Below are positions 55,318 through 63,651 of a DNA stretch of 64,000 nucleotides, in pieces; the first letter of the stretch is position 1, and each line of letters begins with the position of its first letter. Below the pieces are notes generated by a model. That model worked only from the letters and a program-made list of their open reading frames with translations. It was not told where the DNA came from and searched no databases. Source of the stretch: Mycolicibacterium sp. MU0050 (lineage in GTDB: Bacteria; Actinomycetota; Actinomycetes; Mycobacteriales; Mycobacteriaceae); assembly GCF_963378085.1 (NCBI RefSeq), contig NZ_OY726395.1:1054001-1118000 (forward strand), in the 5' to 3' direction. Made by a program: the position numbers and the translations under genes.

Positions 55318-56535
55318 ATGACCAGTGTGGAGGGAGCGCTCGGCGTCGCCCTGTTCGACGATCGGTACATCCAGGACCCGTACCCGTTGTACGAACGCAT
55401 GCACGCCGCAGGGCCTGTTCATCGGATCGGTGATTCCGAGTTCTACGCCGTCACCGGGTGGAACAGCGTCAACGAGGCCGTGGCGCGCTGCGAGGACTTC
55501 TCGTCCAACCTGACCGGGACGATGATGCGCGAGGACGGCACAGTGGGCGTGTTCCCGATGGGGGAGTTGGGCGGCTCGACCCAGGTACTGGCCACCGCCG
55601 ATGATCCCGTGCACGCCGCGCACCGGAAGATGCTCCTGCCGCAACTGGCGGCCAAGCGAATCCGCGGCATCGAGTCCTTCATCGTCGAGACCTCAGCGCG
55701 CATCTTCGAGATCAGCGCCCGCGGCGGTCAGATCGACTGGATGGCCACGATGGCCAACCGGTTACCGATGATGATTGTCGGACGGATCATCGGAGTCCCG
55801 GCCGAGGACACCGATAAGCTCATCCGGTGGGGTTACGCCGCAACACAATTCGTGGAGGGTCTGGTCACCCAGGATCAACTCGCCGCCGCGGGCATGTCGG
55901 TGATGGAACTCAGCGGGTACATCTCCGAGCAGTTCCAGGCTGCTGGTGCAGAACCGCGGGACAACCTGCTCGGCGACTTGGCCGCGGCGACCGATTCCGG
56001 GGAGCTGGACCAGGTCGCCGCCCTCGCCATGCTGATCACGCTGTTCAGCGCCGGCGGAGAATCCACCGCATCCCTGATCGGTTCCGCCGCATGGATTCTC
56101 GCGACCAACCCGGCCGTCCAACAGCAGGTGCGAGAAGAACCGGAGTTGCTCGGCGCATTCCTCGAAGAGGTGCTGCGTTACGAGTCGCCGTTCCGCGGCC
56201 ACTACCGCCACGTTGTCCGCGACACCGAGCTTGGCGGCGTGTCGCTGCCCGCCGGTTCGCGCCTGTTCCTGATGTGGGGGGCCGCCAACCGCGATCCGGC
56301 GCACTTCGATGATCCGAATGTGTTCCGGCTCGATCGGCCGGCCGGCAAGAACCATCTGAGCTTCGGCAAAGGTGTGCACTTCTGCGTCGGCGCCGCCCTC
56401 GCCCGGTTGGAGGCCGCCATCGTCGTGGGCGATCTGCTGGAGCGCACGACCTTCATCGAGGCCGCCGAGACGGGGAGTTGGTTACCCAGTCTCCTGGTGC
56501 GTCGCCTGGAGCACTTGACCCTGCGGCTGGATTGA
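55318..56535 (+). CDS. Cytochrome P450
   Basis: 405 residues from ATG 55318. I-helix F-S-A-G-G-E-S-T-A-S (the acid-alcohol pair is E-S/T), K-helix E-E-V-L-R (ExxR), and the heme loop F-G-K-G-V-H-F-C-V-G with Cys356. A soluble class I P450 needing ferredoxin and reductase; neither is adjacent. The CYP family cannot be named by eye. Likely controlled by the divergent TetR. Confidence 0.92.
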   Translation: MTSVEGALGVALFDDRYIQDPYPLYERMHAAGPVHRIGDSEFYAVTGWNSVNEAVARCEDFSSNLTGTMMREDGTVGVFPMGELGGSTQVLATADDPVHAAHRKMLLPQLAAKRIRGIESFIVETSARIFEISARGGQIDWMATMANRLPMMIVGRIIGVPAEDTDKLIRWGYAATQFVEGLVTQDQLAAAGMSVMELSGYISEQFQAAGAEPRDNLLGDLAAATDSGELDQVAALAMLITLFSAGGESTASLIGSAAWILATNPAVQQQVREEPELLGAFLEEVLRYESPFRGHYRHVVRDTELGGVSLPAGSRLFLMWGAANRDPAHFDDPNVFRLDRPAGKNHLSFGKGVHFCVGAALARLEAAIVVGDLLERTTFIEAAETGSWLPSLLVRRLEHLTLRLD

Positions 56536-56596
56536 GAGACGCTGCCGCAGAACGCCGTTGACGCGGCGAGTGGTCACGACCTATACACTACGGCCC

Positions 56597-57172
56597 GTGC
56601 CGATACCCATCAGGCGGGCCGAGTCCGCAGACCTGGACGCGGCGGCGGGCACCCTCGCCGCAGCCTTCGACGATTATGACTGGACCCGCTGGACCATCCC
56701 AGCCGAAGGCTACCGCGATCGGCTCGAGCAACTGCAGCGGATGTACCTGGGTCATGCACGCGACCAGGGGGTGGTGCTCGTCAGCGACGACCTGCGCGGC
56801 GTGATCGCGCTGCTGCCGCCGTTCGCCTCACCACCGACCGCCGAATTCCAGCGCGAGGTCGCGCGACTGCATGGCGAGCGGTTGGCCGTGCTCACGCAGG
56901 CGCAGATCCCGGCGCAGCCCGAGAACGCCTGGAATCTGGCCACACTCGGCGTACATCCCGATAGCAGGGGGATCGGGCTCGGCGCGGCGCTGGTGCAGGC
57001 CGGACTTGCTGCTGTCGCCCAGGTGTCCGGCGCAGCCGCGAGCGTGGCGATGGAAACCTCAGGCGAACGCAACGTCGCGCGCTACGAGCGTGCCGGTTTC
57101 ACCGTCACGGCAACGACGTTGATCGAGCAGGGGCCGACGGTCTATTCGATGGTGCACATCGCTGCGCGATGA
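56597..57172 (+). CDS. GNAT-family N-acetyltransferase
   Basis: 191 residues from GTG 56597 (V-P-I-P-I-R-R-A-E). Acetyl-CoA loop in L-G-V-H-P-D-S-R-G-I-G-L-G-A-A-L, motif B N-V-A-R-Y-E-R-A-G-F. Acceptor unknown. 61 bases after the P450, so it may be co-transcribed; an 80-bp repeat follows 19 bases after its stop. Confidence 0.82.
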   Translation: MPIPIRRAESADLDAAAGTLAAAFDDYDWTRWTIPAEGYRDRLEQLQRMYLGHARDQGVVLVSDDLRGVIALLPPFASPPTAEFQREVARLHGERLAVLTQAQIPAQPENAWNLATLGVHPDSRGIGLGAALVQAGLAAVAQVSGAAASVAMETSGERNVARYERAGFTVTATTLIEQGPTVYSMVHIAAR

Positions 57173-57191
57173 CCGCGGCATTCCACCCCAT

Positions 57192-57271
57192 TCGTCCCGC
57201 GATCCGGATGCATCGACACTGCGGCGAACGTGAGCCCGATCGGCGTGTCGTCACGGTGGACGCAATCTCGA
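57192..57271. repeat. 80-bp palindromic repeat, copy 2 (right of P450 cassette)
   Basis: TCGTCCCGCGATCCGGATG, TCGACACTGCGGCGAACG, ... CGGCGTGTCGTCACGGTGG, ending in CGCAATCTCGA. Aligned with 54482-54561 without gaps it differs at about one base in five. Same orientation as copy 1. Confidence 0.75.
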
Positions 57272-57333
57272 TCACCCGGGTTATGGTGCGACGGCCCTGA
57301 CCGCTACGCACACATCGGAGTACGTTGGGGACC

Positions 57334-57678
57334 ATGACCGAGGATTGGCGAATTGATCGGGTGGATGAGATCCGGTCGTTGATCAAGGAAGCCGAACCCG
57401 ACGTAGTCGAGGAGATCAAGTGGCGCAAGCCCTCCAATCCCGACGGCGTTCCGGCCTTTTCGTTGGACGGCCTGATCTGCACCCTGGAAATGTACAAAGG
57501 CAAGGTCAAGGTGAACTTCGCCAAGGGCTCGTCGCTGAACGACCCGGACAAGTTGTTCAATGCGAGCCTGCAAGCCCCCGTCGGGCGGTCGATCGACCTG
57601 CGCGAGGACGACGAGCTGGACCCCGATGCGTTCAAGGCGTTGATTCACGAGGCCGTGCGGGTCAACCGCAAAGAGTAG
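57334..57678 (+). CDS. DUF1801 family protein
   Basis: 114 residues from ATG 57334. Motifs E-E-I-K-W-R-K-P-S-N...G-V-P-A-F-S-L-D-G and V-K-V-N-F-A-K-G match the YdhG/DUF1801 (SCP-like) fold. Small cytosolic protein, function unknown. 69 bases before the next GNAT gene. Confidence 0.82.
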   Translation: MTEDWRIDRVDEIRSLIKEAEPDVVEEIKWRKPSNPDGVPAFSLDGLICTLEMYKGKVKVNFAKGSSLNDPDKLFNASLQAPVGRSIDLREDDELDPDAFKALIHEAVRVNRKE

Positions 57679-57747
57679 CGCGACACCGAGCGGCCCGTCG
57701 CCGCCGCTGCGGGCGTTCTTGGATCTTGACAGGGTAGACAGGTAGCG

Positions 57748-58299
57748 ATGAACATCGTCGACTGCCTGCCCCGCCGCGAAGGCGACGTGGTCGTGCGGCC
57801 ACTCGCCCACGCCGACGCCGCCGCATATGCCGCCGGTACCGAGGACCCCGCGGTCCGGCGGTACGGGCACCTGCCGTACGCGCAGTACACGCCGCAGAGC
57901 GTGCGGGACATGGTCGACCACGAAATCGCCCGCGGCCTCGCCGACAACTCGCTGGCGGTGTTGGCCATCGCCGACGCCGCGTCCGACGAATTCCTGGGCA
58001 GCGTGGTCCTGTTCGACGTGAACGCGGACCGGGCCGAGGTCGGATTCTGGTTGACGCCGGCAGCCAGGGGCCGGGGCGCGGCGCAGCAGGGTTTGCGTGC
58101 CGTTGCGAGCATCGCGGCGGACGCCGGACTGGGCCGCCTCGACGCCCGCGCCGACTGGGTGAACGAGGCCTCCCGCGGTGTACTGGAGTCCGTCGGCTTC
58201 GTGGAGACCGAAGGCCCCCACGACGAGCTGGCACCCTCAGGGGAGACGGTTACCGTACTGACGTTCGAACTACGTCTGGTCGGCGGACGAACGGCGTGA
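57748..58299 (+). CDS. GNAT-family acetyltransferase, RimJ/RimL type
   Basis: 183 residues. R-P-L-A-H-A-D-A start, V-G-F-W-L-T-P-A-A-R-G-R-G-A-A acetyl-CoA loop, and V-N-E-A-S-R-G-V-L-E-S-V-G-F are the RimL-like signature. The acceptor may be an amino terminus or small amine. Its stop overlaps the acyl-CoA ligase GTG by four bases. Confidence 0.85.
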   Translation: MNIVDCLPRREGDVVVRPLAHADAAAYAAGTEDPAVRRYGHLPYAQYTPQSVRDMVDHEIARGLADNSLAVLAIADAASDEFLGSVVLFDVNADRAEVGFWLTPAARGRGAAQQGLRAVASIAADAGLGRLDARADWVNEASRGVLESVGFVETEGPHDELAPSGETVTVLTFELRLVGGRTA

Positions 58300-59822
58300 C
58301 CGCACAACCGAACCGGCCCGATGTGCCCCGCACCCGCCTGCACGAGCTGATCTCGACGGCCGCCGCCGCGGTGCCGGACCGGGCCGCGGTGGTGGTGCCC
58401 GACGGCCCCAGCGCGACGTTCGCCGAATTCGACCGGCGGGTGCGCGGCATCGCCGGTTGGGTATCGCGCCGCACCCGGCCCGGGGATCGGGTCGCGGTCA
58501 TCGCCGACAACGGGATGGACTACGCCGGGCTGTACTACGGTGTGCCGCGCAGCGGGCGGATCCTGGCGCTGATCAACCAACGGCTCAGCGCCGACGAGCA
58601 ACTCGGCCAATTGAGCAGCGTAGAGCCCGCCGTGGTGCTGGGCGACGAACGGTATTTGGCCGCGCTGGGCCGCCGGGCGCCGGGACAGCTCACCGCCTTC
58701 GGCGAGGCGGATTGGGCCGAGACGGAGCCGCCGCCCGCCACCGAGGAGGGCGCGGTGCAGCCGGACGACCCGGCCTGGTTGCTGTTCACCACCGGCTCGA
58801 CCGGCAAACCCAAAGGTGTTGTCCACTCGCACCGTTCACTGCTGGCGGCGGTGTCCGGGACGGTGATCGGGCGTGCGGTGGCACCGGGCGGGGTCTACCT
58901 GCTGCCGTTTCCCATGTGTCACATCGCCGGGTACAACATGCTGGTGCAGCACGCCGTGCAGGCCACCGTGCTGCCGGTGGCGGCGTTTCGCGCCCAGGAT
59001 TTCATCGCCGCCGTCGAGCGCTACGGCGTGACGTCCTGTTCGATGGCACCGACCATGCTGCACAGCCTGCTGGAACAACTGGAGCACGACGACACCGCGC
59101 TGACCAGCCTGCGCGACATCGCCTACGGTTCCGCGGCGATACCCGCAGACCTGCTCCGGCGGGCGATGGCCCGGTTGGGCGCCGGCTTCCATCAGGGGTA
59201 TGGGATGACCGAAACCGGCGGCAACGTCACATTTCTCGGGCCCGACGACCATCGCGCCGGGGCGCAGGGCCGCCCGCAGATCCTGGCCAGCGCCGGCCGC
59301 CCGCACCCGGACGCGCAGGTGCGCATCGGCGCGGACGGCGAAATCCTCATCCGGGGAGCTCAGGTGGCGCCGCGATCCTGGCCCGAGGATGCCCCGTTGG
59401 CCATCGACGGCTGGCTGCACACCGGTGATGTCGGACGGTTCGACGAGGACGGGCGCCTGGTGGTGATCGACCGACTCAAGGACATCGTCATCACCGGCGG
59501 CGAGAACGTGTCCTCGCGTGAGGTCGAGGATGTCCTGTCCACCCACCCGGGCGTCGAACACGTTGCCGTCGTGGGTGTCCCGGACCCGCACTGGGGCGAG
59601 GCGGTCTGCGCCGTCGTCGTCCCCCGGGCCGCGGCGAGCGTCGGCGCGGCCGAGCTCATCGCGCATGTGCGCGAACGGCTGGCCGGGTTCAAGCGTCCGC
59701 GCCACGTCCTGTTCGTCGACGCGCTGCCGCTGACCACCAACGGCAAGGTCGACAAGGCGGCGGTGCGGCGCTACGCGCGGGAGTCGTCGAGCACCACCGA
59801 AATCTCGGCGCCCAGCTCGTAG
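58296..59822 (+). CDS. Class I AMP-forming acyl-CoA ligase
   Basis: 508 residues from GTG 58296. ATP-binding P-loop L-F-T-T-G-S-T-G-K-P-K-G, A5 Y-G-M-T-E-T, A7 H-T-G-D, A8 I-V-I-T-G-G-E-N-V-S-S-R-E-V-E, A10 lysine in N-G-K-V-D-K. It activates a carboxylic acid as acyl-AMP then acyl-CoA. The substrate is unclear (medium-chain or aromatic). Translationally coupled to the GNAT gene. Its last 52 bases are antisense to the end of the NlpC/P60-like gene. Confidence 0.9.
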   Translation: MTAQPNRPDVPRTRLHELISTAAAAVPDRAAVVVPDGPSATFAEFDRRVRGIAGWVSRRTRPGDRVAVIADNGMDYAGLYYGVPRSGRILALINQRLSADEQLGQLSSVEPAVVLGDERYLAALGRRAPGQLTAFGEADWAETEPPPATEEGAVQPDDPAWLLFTTGSTGKPKGVVHSHRSLLAAVSGTVIGRAVAPGGVYLLPFPMCHIAGYNMLVQHAVQATVLPVAAFRAQDFIAAVERYGVTSCSMAPTMLHSLLEQLEHDDTALTSLRDIAYGSAAIPADLLRRAMARLGAGFHQGYGMTETGGNVTFLGPDDHRAGAQGRPQILASAGRPHPDAQVRIGADGEILIRGAQVAPRSWPEDAPLAIDGWLHTGDVGRFDEDGRLVVIDRLKDIVITGGENVSSREVEDVLSTHPGVEHVAVVGVPDPHWGEAVCAVVVPRAAASVGAAELIAHVRERLAGFKRPRHVLFVDALPLTTNGKVDKAAVRRYARESSSTTEISAPSS

Positions 59823-60490
59823 CCCGGCCGCAGGGGTAGCCGGTCCCCGCTCCAGAACGATCCGGGATCGAAATAGTTCTCCCGCTTCTCGGTGCTCAGC
59901 AGGCCCATCTCCTCGTAGGTGATGGCGACGGTCTCCGCGCAGTAGGCGGTTTCCAGCCCGGCCATGCGGCGATGCTGCTTCCCCTGCTCGGCGGATCTGC
60001 GAATCCGCTTGTGTAGCACCGGCAGTCCCCGCGTCCAGTCGCTGACCGTGGGGAGCCGGCCGCGCATCCAGCGGCCGGTCAGCCGTGCGGTGCTGGGGAA
60101 CGGGGTGCCGTCCATGCGGGCGATCACCCGCATCAGCCGATCCTCCTGTTCGCGGTTCGCGTACGGGGTGAGCTGGCGCAGCCAGCACCGCTGCCCGTAC
60201 TTGGTCATCCACTGCTCCACGGCGGCCCGCAGGTCGTTGAGTTGCACCCCGCGGTGATGGCTACCGGTCCAGTAGTCGAGCAGCTTGTCGCCGAGTTCGG
60301 CGTGCCAGATCAGCGGCGGCAGGTCGTCGATGGCCACCGTCATGCCCACGTGGTTGACCGGGGCGTTGGTCAGGGTCTGGATGGCCCGGTCCGGCCCGGA
60401 CGCGCCGCGGAACAGCCAGATATCCCCGGTTCTGGTGGCCTCCAGGGCCTGGTCGAGCGAGACGTGTGGTTCTGGGTTGCGCGCCATCAC
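59771..60490 (-). CDS. NlpC/P60-like permuted papain-fold protein
   Basis: 239 residues. N-V-G-like N-H-V-G-M-T-V-A motif (His about 47) and A-Y-C-A-E-T-V-A-I (Cys about 183), the His-before-Cys order of YiiX/permuted NlpC proteases. T-G-D-I-W-L-F-R-G opens the fold. No signal peptide is visible, so it is probably cytosolic. Substrate may be a lipid or peptide amide. Convergent with the acyl-CoA ligase (52-base overlap). Confidence 0.7.
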   Translation of the reverse strand: MMARNPEPHVSLDQALEATRTGDIWLFRGASGPDRAIQTLTNAPVNHVGMTVAIDDLPPLIWHAELGDKLLDYWTGSHHRGVQLNDLRAAVEQWMTKYGQRCWLRQLTPYANREQEDRLMRVIARMDGTPFPSTARLTGRWMRGRLPTVSDWTRGLPVLHKRIRRSAEQGKQHRRMAGLETAYCAETVAITYEEMGLLSTEKRENYFDPGSFWSGDRLPLRPGYELGAEISVVLDDSRA

Positions 60491-60516
60491 GTGGGCAGCT
60501 TATGCAGAATGGCACG

Positions 60517-60681
60517 ATGCGCAATGTCTGGAAGTGGATCGGGCTGGCCGGTGTCGTCGGAGTGGCCGCCGGCGGGGTCCTGGTGGCGCGGGACCAACGC
60601 CGTCGCAGGGCTTATACGCCCAACGACATCCGCGCCCGGCTGCACCAGCGACTCGCCGAAGCGGACCGCCAGCAGGCCTAG
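60517..60681 (+). CDS. Small single-span membrane protein
   Basis: 54 residues from ATG 60517 (ATG 60502 possible). One helix (W-I-G-L-A-G-V-V-G-V-A-A-G-G-V-L-V-A, about 6-23), then R-D-Q-R-R-R-R and an Arg-rich tail. The stop is one base before the 2-hydroxyacid dehydrogenase start, so probably same transcript. Function unknown. Confidence 0.65.
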   Translation: MRNVWKWIGLAGVVGVAAGGVLVARDQRRRRAYTPNDIRARLHQRLAEADRQQA

Positions 60682-60682
60682 C

Positions 60683-61636
60683 ATGAGCATTCTTCAGGTG
60701 GGCCGTCTCGAGCCTCAGCTGGCGGAACTGGTCGAGCAGAGCCATCGGCCGCTGCTGCTGCCGCCGCCGGGGCCGGACCGGGCGCGGTTCCTCGCCGAGC
60801 ACGGCAACGCCGTCACCGTCGTCCTGGCCTCCGGCGGCCCCGGTCTCGACGACGAACTGTTCGCTGCCTTACCCCGTCTCGGGGCGATCGTGAACAACGG
60901 TGCCGGGGTGGACAACATCGACGTCGAGGCGGCGGCGCGGCGCGGCATCGGCGTCAGCAACACCCCCGATGTACTTTCGGACACCGTCGCCGACACCGCG
61001 ATCGGCCTGATGCTGATGTGCCTACGGCGGTTCGGCGTCGCGGATCGCTATGTGCGGGAAGGTCGTTGGAGCGCCGACGGCGCGTTTCCCTACGCCCGCG
61101 ACCTCACCGGCAGCGTGGTCGGGATCCTCGGGTTGGGTCGACTTGGAGCCGCCGTCGCGGAACGGTTGCAACCCTTCGATTGCACGGTGGCCTACCACAA
61201 CCGGCGTCGGGTGGAGGGTTCGCCGTACCGGTACGCGGAATCGGCCCGCGAGCTGGCGCAGTCCGTGGACGTGCTGGTGGTGGCCACCGCCGGCGGCAAG
61301 GGCACCGAGAAGCTGGTCGACCGTGAGGTTTTGGCGGCCCTGGGCCCCCAGGGGTACCTGATCAACATCGCCCGCGGCAGCGTCGTCGACGAGGACGCGC
61401 TCATCGAACTGCTCTCCACCGGTGCGCTGGCCGGCGCCGGGCTGGACGTCTTCGCCGACGAGCCGCACGTCCCGGCGGCGTTGCGGGCCCTCGACAACGT
61501 GGTGCTCTTCCCGCACATCGGCAGCGCCACGAAGCGAACGCGGCGGGCGATGGCGCAGCTGACCCTGCGCAACCTCGAAAGTTATCTGTCCACAGGAGAA
61601 CTGGTCACCCCGGTGGTACCACCCGCGTCGTCCTAG
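60683..61636 (+). CDS. D-isomer-specific 2-hydroxyacid dehydrogenase
   Basis: 317 residues from ATG 60683. Cofactor motif G-L-G-R-L-G (150-155), catalytic R231 (N-I-A-R-G-S-V-V-D-E), E260 and H278 (F-P-H-I-G-S-A-T). R174-R176 after Y-H-N suggests NADPH preference. It reduces a 2-oxoacid such as glyoxylate or hydroxypyruvate. Overlaps the convergent hydrolase by four bases. Confidence 0.9.
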   Translation: MSILQVGRLEPQLAELVEQSHRPLLLPPPGPDRARFLAEHGNAVTVVLASGGPGLDDELFAALPRLGAIVNNGAGVDNIDVEAAARRGIGVSNTPDVLSDTVADTAIGLMLMCLRRFGVADRYVREGRWSADGAFPYARDLTGSVVGILGLGRLGAAVAERLQPFDCTVAYHNRRRVEGSPYRYAESARELAQSVDVLVVATAGGKGTEKLVDREVLAALGPQGYLINIARGSVVDEDALIELLSTGALAGAGLDVFADEPHVPAALRALDNVVLFPHIGSATKRTRRAMAQLTLRNLESYLSTGELVTPVVPPASS

Positions 61637-62487
61637 CGGGTGACGAACTGCACCACCACCTCGCTGAAGGCGTCGTTGTCGTCGCCGGCCGCTGTGTGGC
61701 CGGCATCCCCGAGCTCGACGAACTCGGCGTGCGGCACCTTGGCCAGGAAATCGTTGACACCGGCGGTGCTGACCACGTCCGAGAGCTTGCCGCGGATCAG
61801 CAGAATGGGGATCTGCAGCTCGATGGCGGCGTCCTCCAGCTTGTCGGTGCGTTCGAACGGATCATCGCCGGGCGCGATCAGAAACGCCGGATCCCAATGC
61901 CAGTACCAACGTCCGTCGCGCAGGCGCAGGTTCTTCTTGAGGCCCTCGGTGCTGCGTGGCTTGGTCCGGTGCGGGAGATAGGCCGCCACCGCCTCGGCGG
62001 CTTCCTCCAGCGAATCGAAGCCGTCGACGTTGCCGAACATGAAGTCGCGGATGCGGGCGCTGCCGGACTTCTCGAACCGCGGCACCACGTCCACCAGGAC
62101 AAGTTTGGTGACCTTCGCGCTGCCGGCGAGGTGGGCGACGAGGATTCCGGTGAGCCCGCCCATGCTGGCGCCGATCAGCGCCACGGGCCGACCGACGGCA
62201 TCGATGACCTGCAGCACGTCGTCGGCCATGCTTTCCAGCGCGTAGTCGGCGCCGGGTGCACGGTCGCTGTCACCGTGGCCGCGGGTGTCCAGGGCGAGGA
62301 CGTGGAAGCCCTGGTCGGCCAGGATCTGTCCGGTGTTCTTCCAGGAGAACCGGTTCTGACCGCCGCCGTGCAACAGGAGGATGCTCGGGCGTTCGGCGTC
62401 GGCGTCGCCGCCGGGCCGGTTCCACTCGTCGGCGACCAGGGTGATGCCGCCGGCACCGGTCAGCTCGACGGTCTGCGCTGTGCTCAC
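61633..62487 (-). CDS. Alpha/beta-hydrolase fold protein
   Basis: 284 residues from GTG 62487. Oxyanion H-G-G-G-Q near residue 38, nucleophile G-A-S-M-G-G (Ser about 108), D in I-R-G-K-L-S-D, His in G-D-A-G-H-T. Resembles epoxide-hydrolase/peroxidase-like lipases. A longer ATG frame upstream is unlikely. Substrate unknown. Confidence 0.88.
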   Translation of the reverse strand: MSTAQTVELTGAGGITLVADEWNRPGGDADAERPSILLLHGGGQNRFSWKNTGQILADQGFHVLALDTRGHGDSDRAPGADYALESMADDVLQVIDAVGRPVALIGASMGGLTGILVAHLAGSAKVTKLVLVDVVPRFEKSGSARIRDFMFGNVDGFDSLEEAAEAVAAYLPHRTKPRSTEGLKKNLRLRDGRWYWHWDPAFLIAPGDDPFERTDKLEDAAIELQIPILLIRGKLSDVVSTAGVNDFLAKVPHAEFVELGDAGHTAAGDDNDAFSEVVVQFVTR

Positions 62488-62883
62488 CGGGCTGACGTTA
62501 CCGAGTCGGGTTCTCCTGCGAGCGCCGCCGCGCATCGCCCGCGACGTCCGGGCCCAGCGGCGACACGCCACGGAAACCGGGCGTGCCATGGCCTGTCGTG
62601 CGAAGACGCGGCGGGGTAGTGACCTATGCCGCCCGCCCGTCTGCCGTGTGTGCAAAGATTCAGGCGGCCTACCGGCTAGTAGGTAAGCGCGAAGGTCTGT
62701 TGAAAGCGCCCATCGACGAAGATGCGGTGAGGTACCTTTTCGGCAGTCCTGTGCCAGCAGTCACAGTGGTCACGCAGGAAGCAGGTGTCGCATGTCGGGA
62801 GGTGATCAGCCGCATATGCAGCAGACGATCCCGCCCAGCCTGAGTCCCTTCGGGGCAGCGGCTGCCGCCAGGGAGGACGCGTC
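62488..62883. other. 396-base intergenic region upstream of yrbEA
   Basis: No convincing gene of normal length. It contains an inverted repeat CCTAC-CGGCTA-GTAGG (62668-62683), a TACCTT hexamer at 62733-62738, and a 31-codon ORF at 62792-62887 described separately. It is the probable promoter region of the yrbE/mce operon. Confidence 0.5.
62668..62683. promoter_or_regulatory. Inverted repeat in the yrbEA promoter region
   Basis: CCTAC and GTAGG arms, 6-base spacer, about 50 bases upstream of a TACCTT hexamer. Possible regulator site; short arms, so weak evidence. Confidence 0.3.
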
Positions 62884-62887
62884 ATGA
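62792..62887 (+). CDS. Short ORF translationally coupled to yrbEA
   Basis: ATG 62792 opens 31 codons (M-S-G-G-D-Q-P-H-M-Q-Q...A-R-E-D-A-S) whose stop overlaps the yrbEA ATG by four bases (ATGA), as real genes in this operon do (yrbEA/yrbEB overlap the same way). A leader peptide or a small protein is possible. An in-frame ATG lies at codon 9. No known domain. Confidence 0.35.
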   Translation: MSGGDQPHMQQTIPPSLSPFGAAAAAREDAS

Positions 62888-63651
62888 CCACCGCCGCCGC
62901 GTTCGCCAAGCCCGTCCGCTCGGTCGGTGGCTTCTTCGCGATGACGCTGGACACCTTCGTCGCGATGTTCAAGCCGCCGTTCGCCTGGCGCGAGTTCATC
63001 CTGCAGGCGTGGTTCGTTGCGCGGGTATCCATCGTCCCGACGTTGATGCTGGCGATCCCGTTCACCGTGCTGTTGGTCTTCACCTTCAACATCCTGTTGG
63101 TGGAGTTCGGCGCGGCGGACTTCTCCGGAACCGGCGCCGCCATCGGCACCGTCACCCAGATCGGCCCCATCGTCACGGTGCTCGTGGTCGCCGGGGCCGG
63201 CGCCACCGCCATGTGCGCCGACCTGGGGGCCCGCACCATCCGCGAAGAACTCGACGCGCTGCGCGTCATGGGCATCAACCCCATTCAGGCGCTCGTCGTA
63301 CCGCGCGTGCTCGCCGCCACCCTGGTCGCCCTGATGCTGGCGTCGTCGGTGGTCGTGGTGGGGATCGCCGGCGGGTTCATGTTCTCGGTGTTCCTCCAAC
63401 ACGTCACCCCGGGCGCGTTCGTGGCCGGTCTGACGCTGATCACCGGCCCCGCCGACGTCGTCATCTGCCTGGTCAAGGCGACGCTGTTCGGCCTGTCCGC
63501 CGGCCTGATCGCTTGCTACAAAGGCATTTCCGTGGGAGGCGGCCCCGCCGGTGTCGGCAACGCCGTGAACGAGACGGTGGTGTTCACCTTCATCGCGCTC
63601 AATGTCATCAACCTGCTGGTGACCGCCGTCGGCGTGCAGGTGACGACATGA
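62884..63651 (+). CDS. yrbEA: YrbEA, MlaE-like permease of an Mce lipid transporter
   Basis: 255 residues. MlaE permease with a periplasmic-facing first segment (V-G-G-F-F-A-M-T-L-D-T-F), F-T-F-N-I-L-L-V-E-F-G-A-A-D, the E-x-L-x-A-L-R-V-M-G-I-N-P coupling motif (R-T-I-R-E-E-L-D-A-L-R-V-M-G) and terminal A-V-N-E-T-V-V. It pairs with YrbEB and the Mce proteins to import lipids (mce1: fatty/mycolic acids; mce4: cholesterol). Which mce group this is cannot be decided from the fragment. Overlaps yrbEB by four bases. Confidence 0.92.
   Translation: MTTAAAFAKPVRSVGGFFAMTLDTFVAMFKPPFAWREFILQAWFVARVSIVPTLMLAIPFTVLLVFTFNILLVEFGAADFSGTGAAIGTVTQIGPIVTVLVVAGAGATAMCADLGARTIREELDALRVMGINPIQALVVPRVLAATLVALMLASSVVVVGIAGGFMFSVFLQHVTPGAFVAGLTLITGPADVVICLVKATLFGLSAGLIACYKGISVGGGPAGVGNAVNETVVFTFIALNVINLLVTAVGVQVTT

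Noticed and set aside
62583..62843. 86-codon ORF upstream of yrbEA
   Set aside because: No recognisable family and no start signal; composition is that of a chance frame across an intergenic region.
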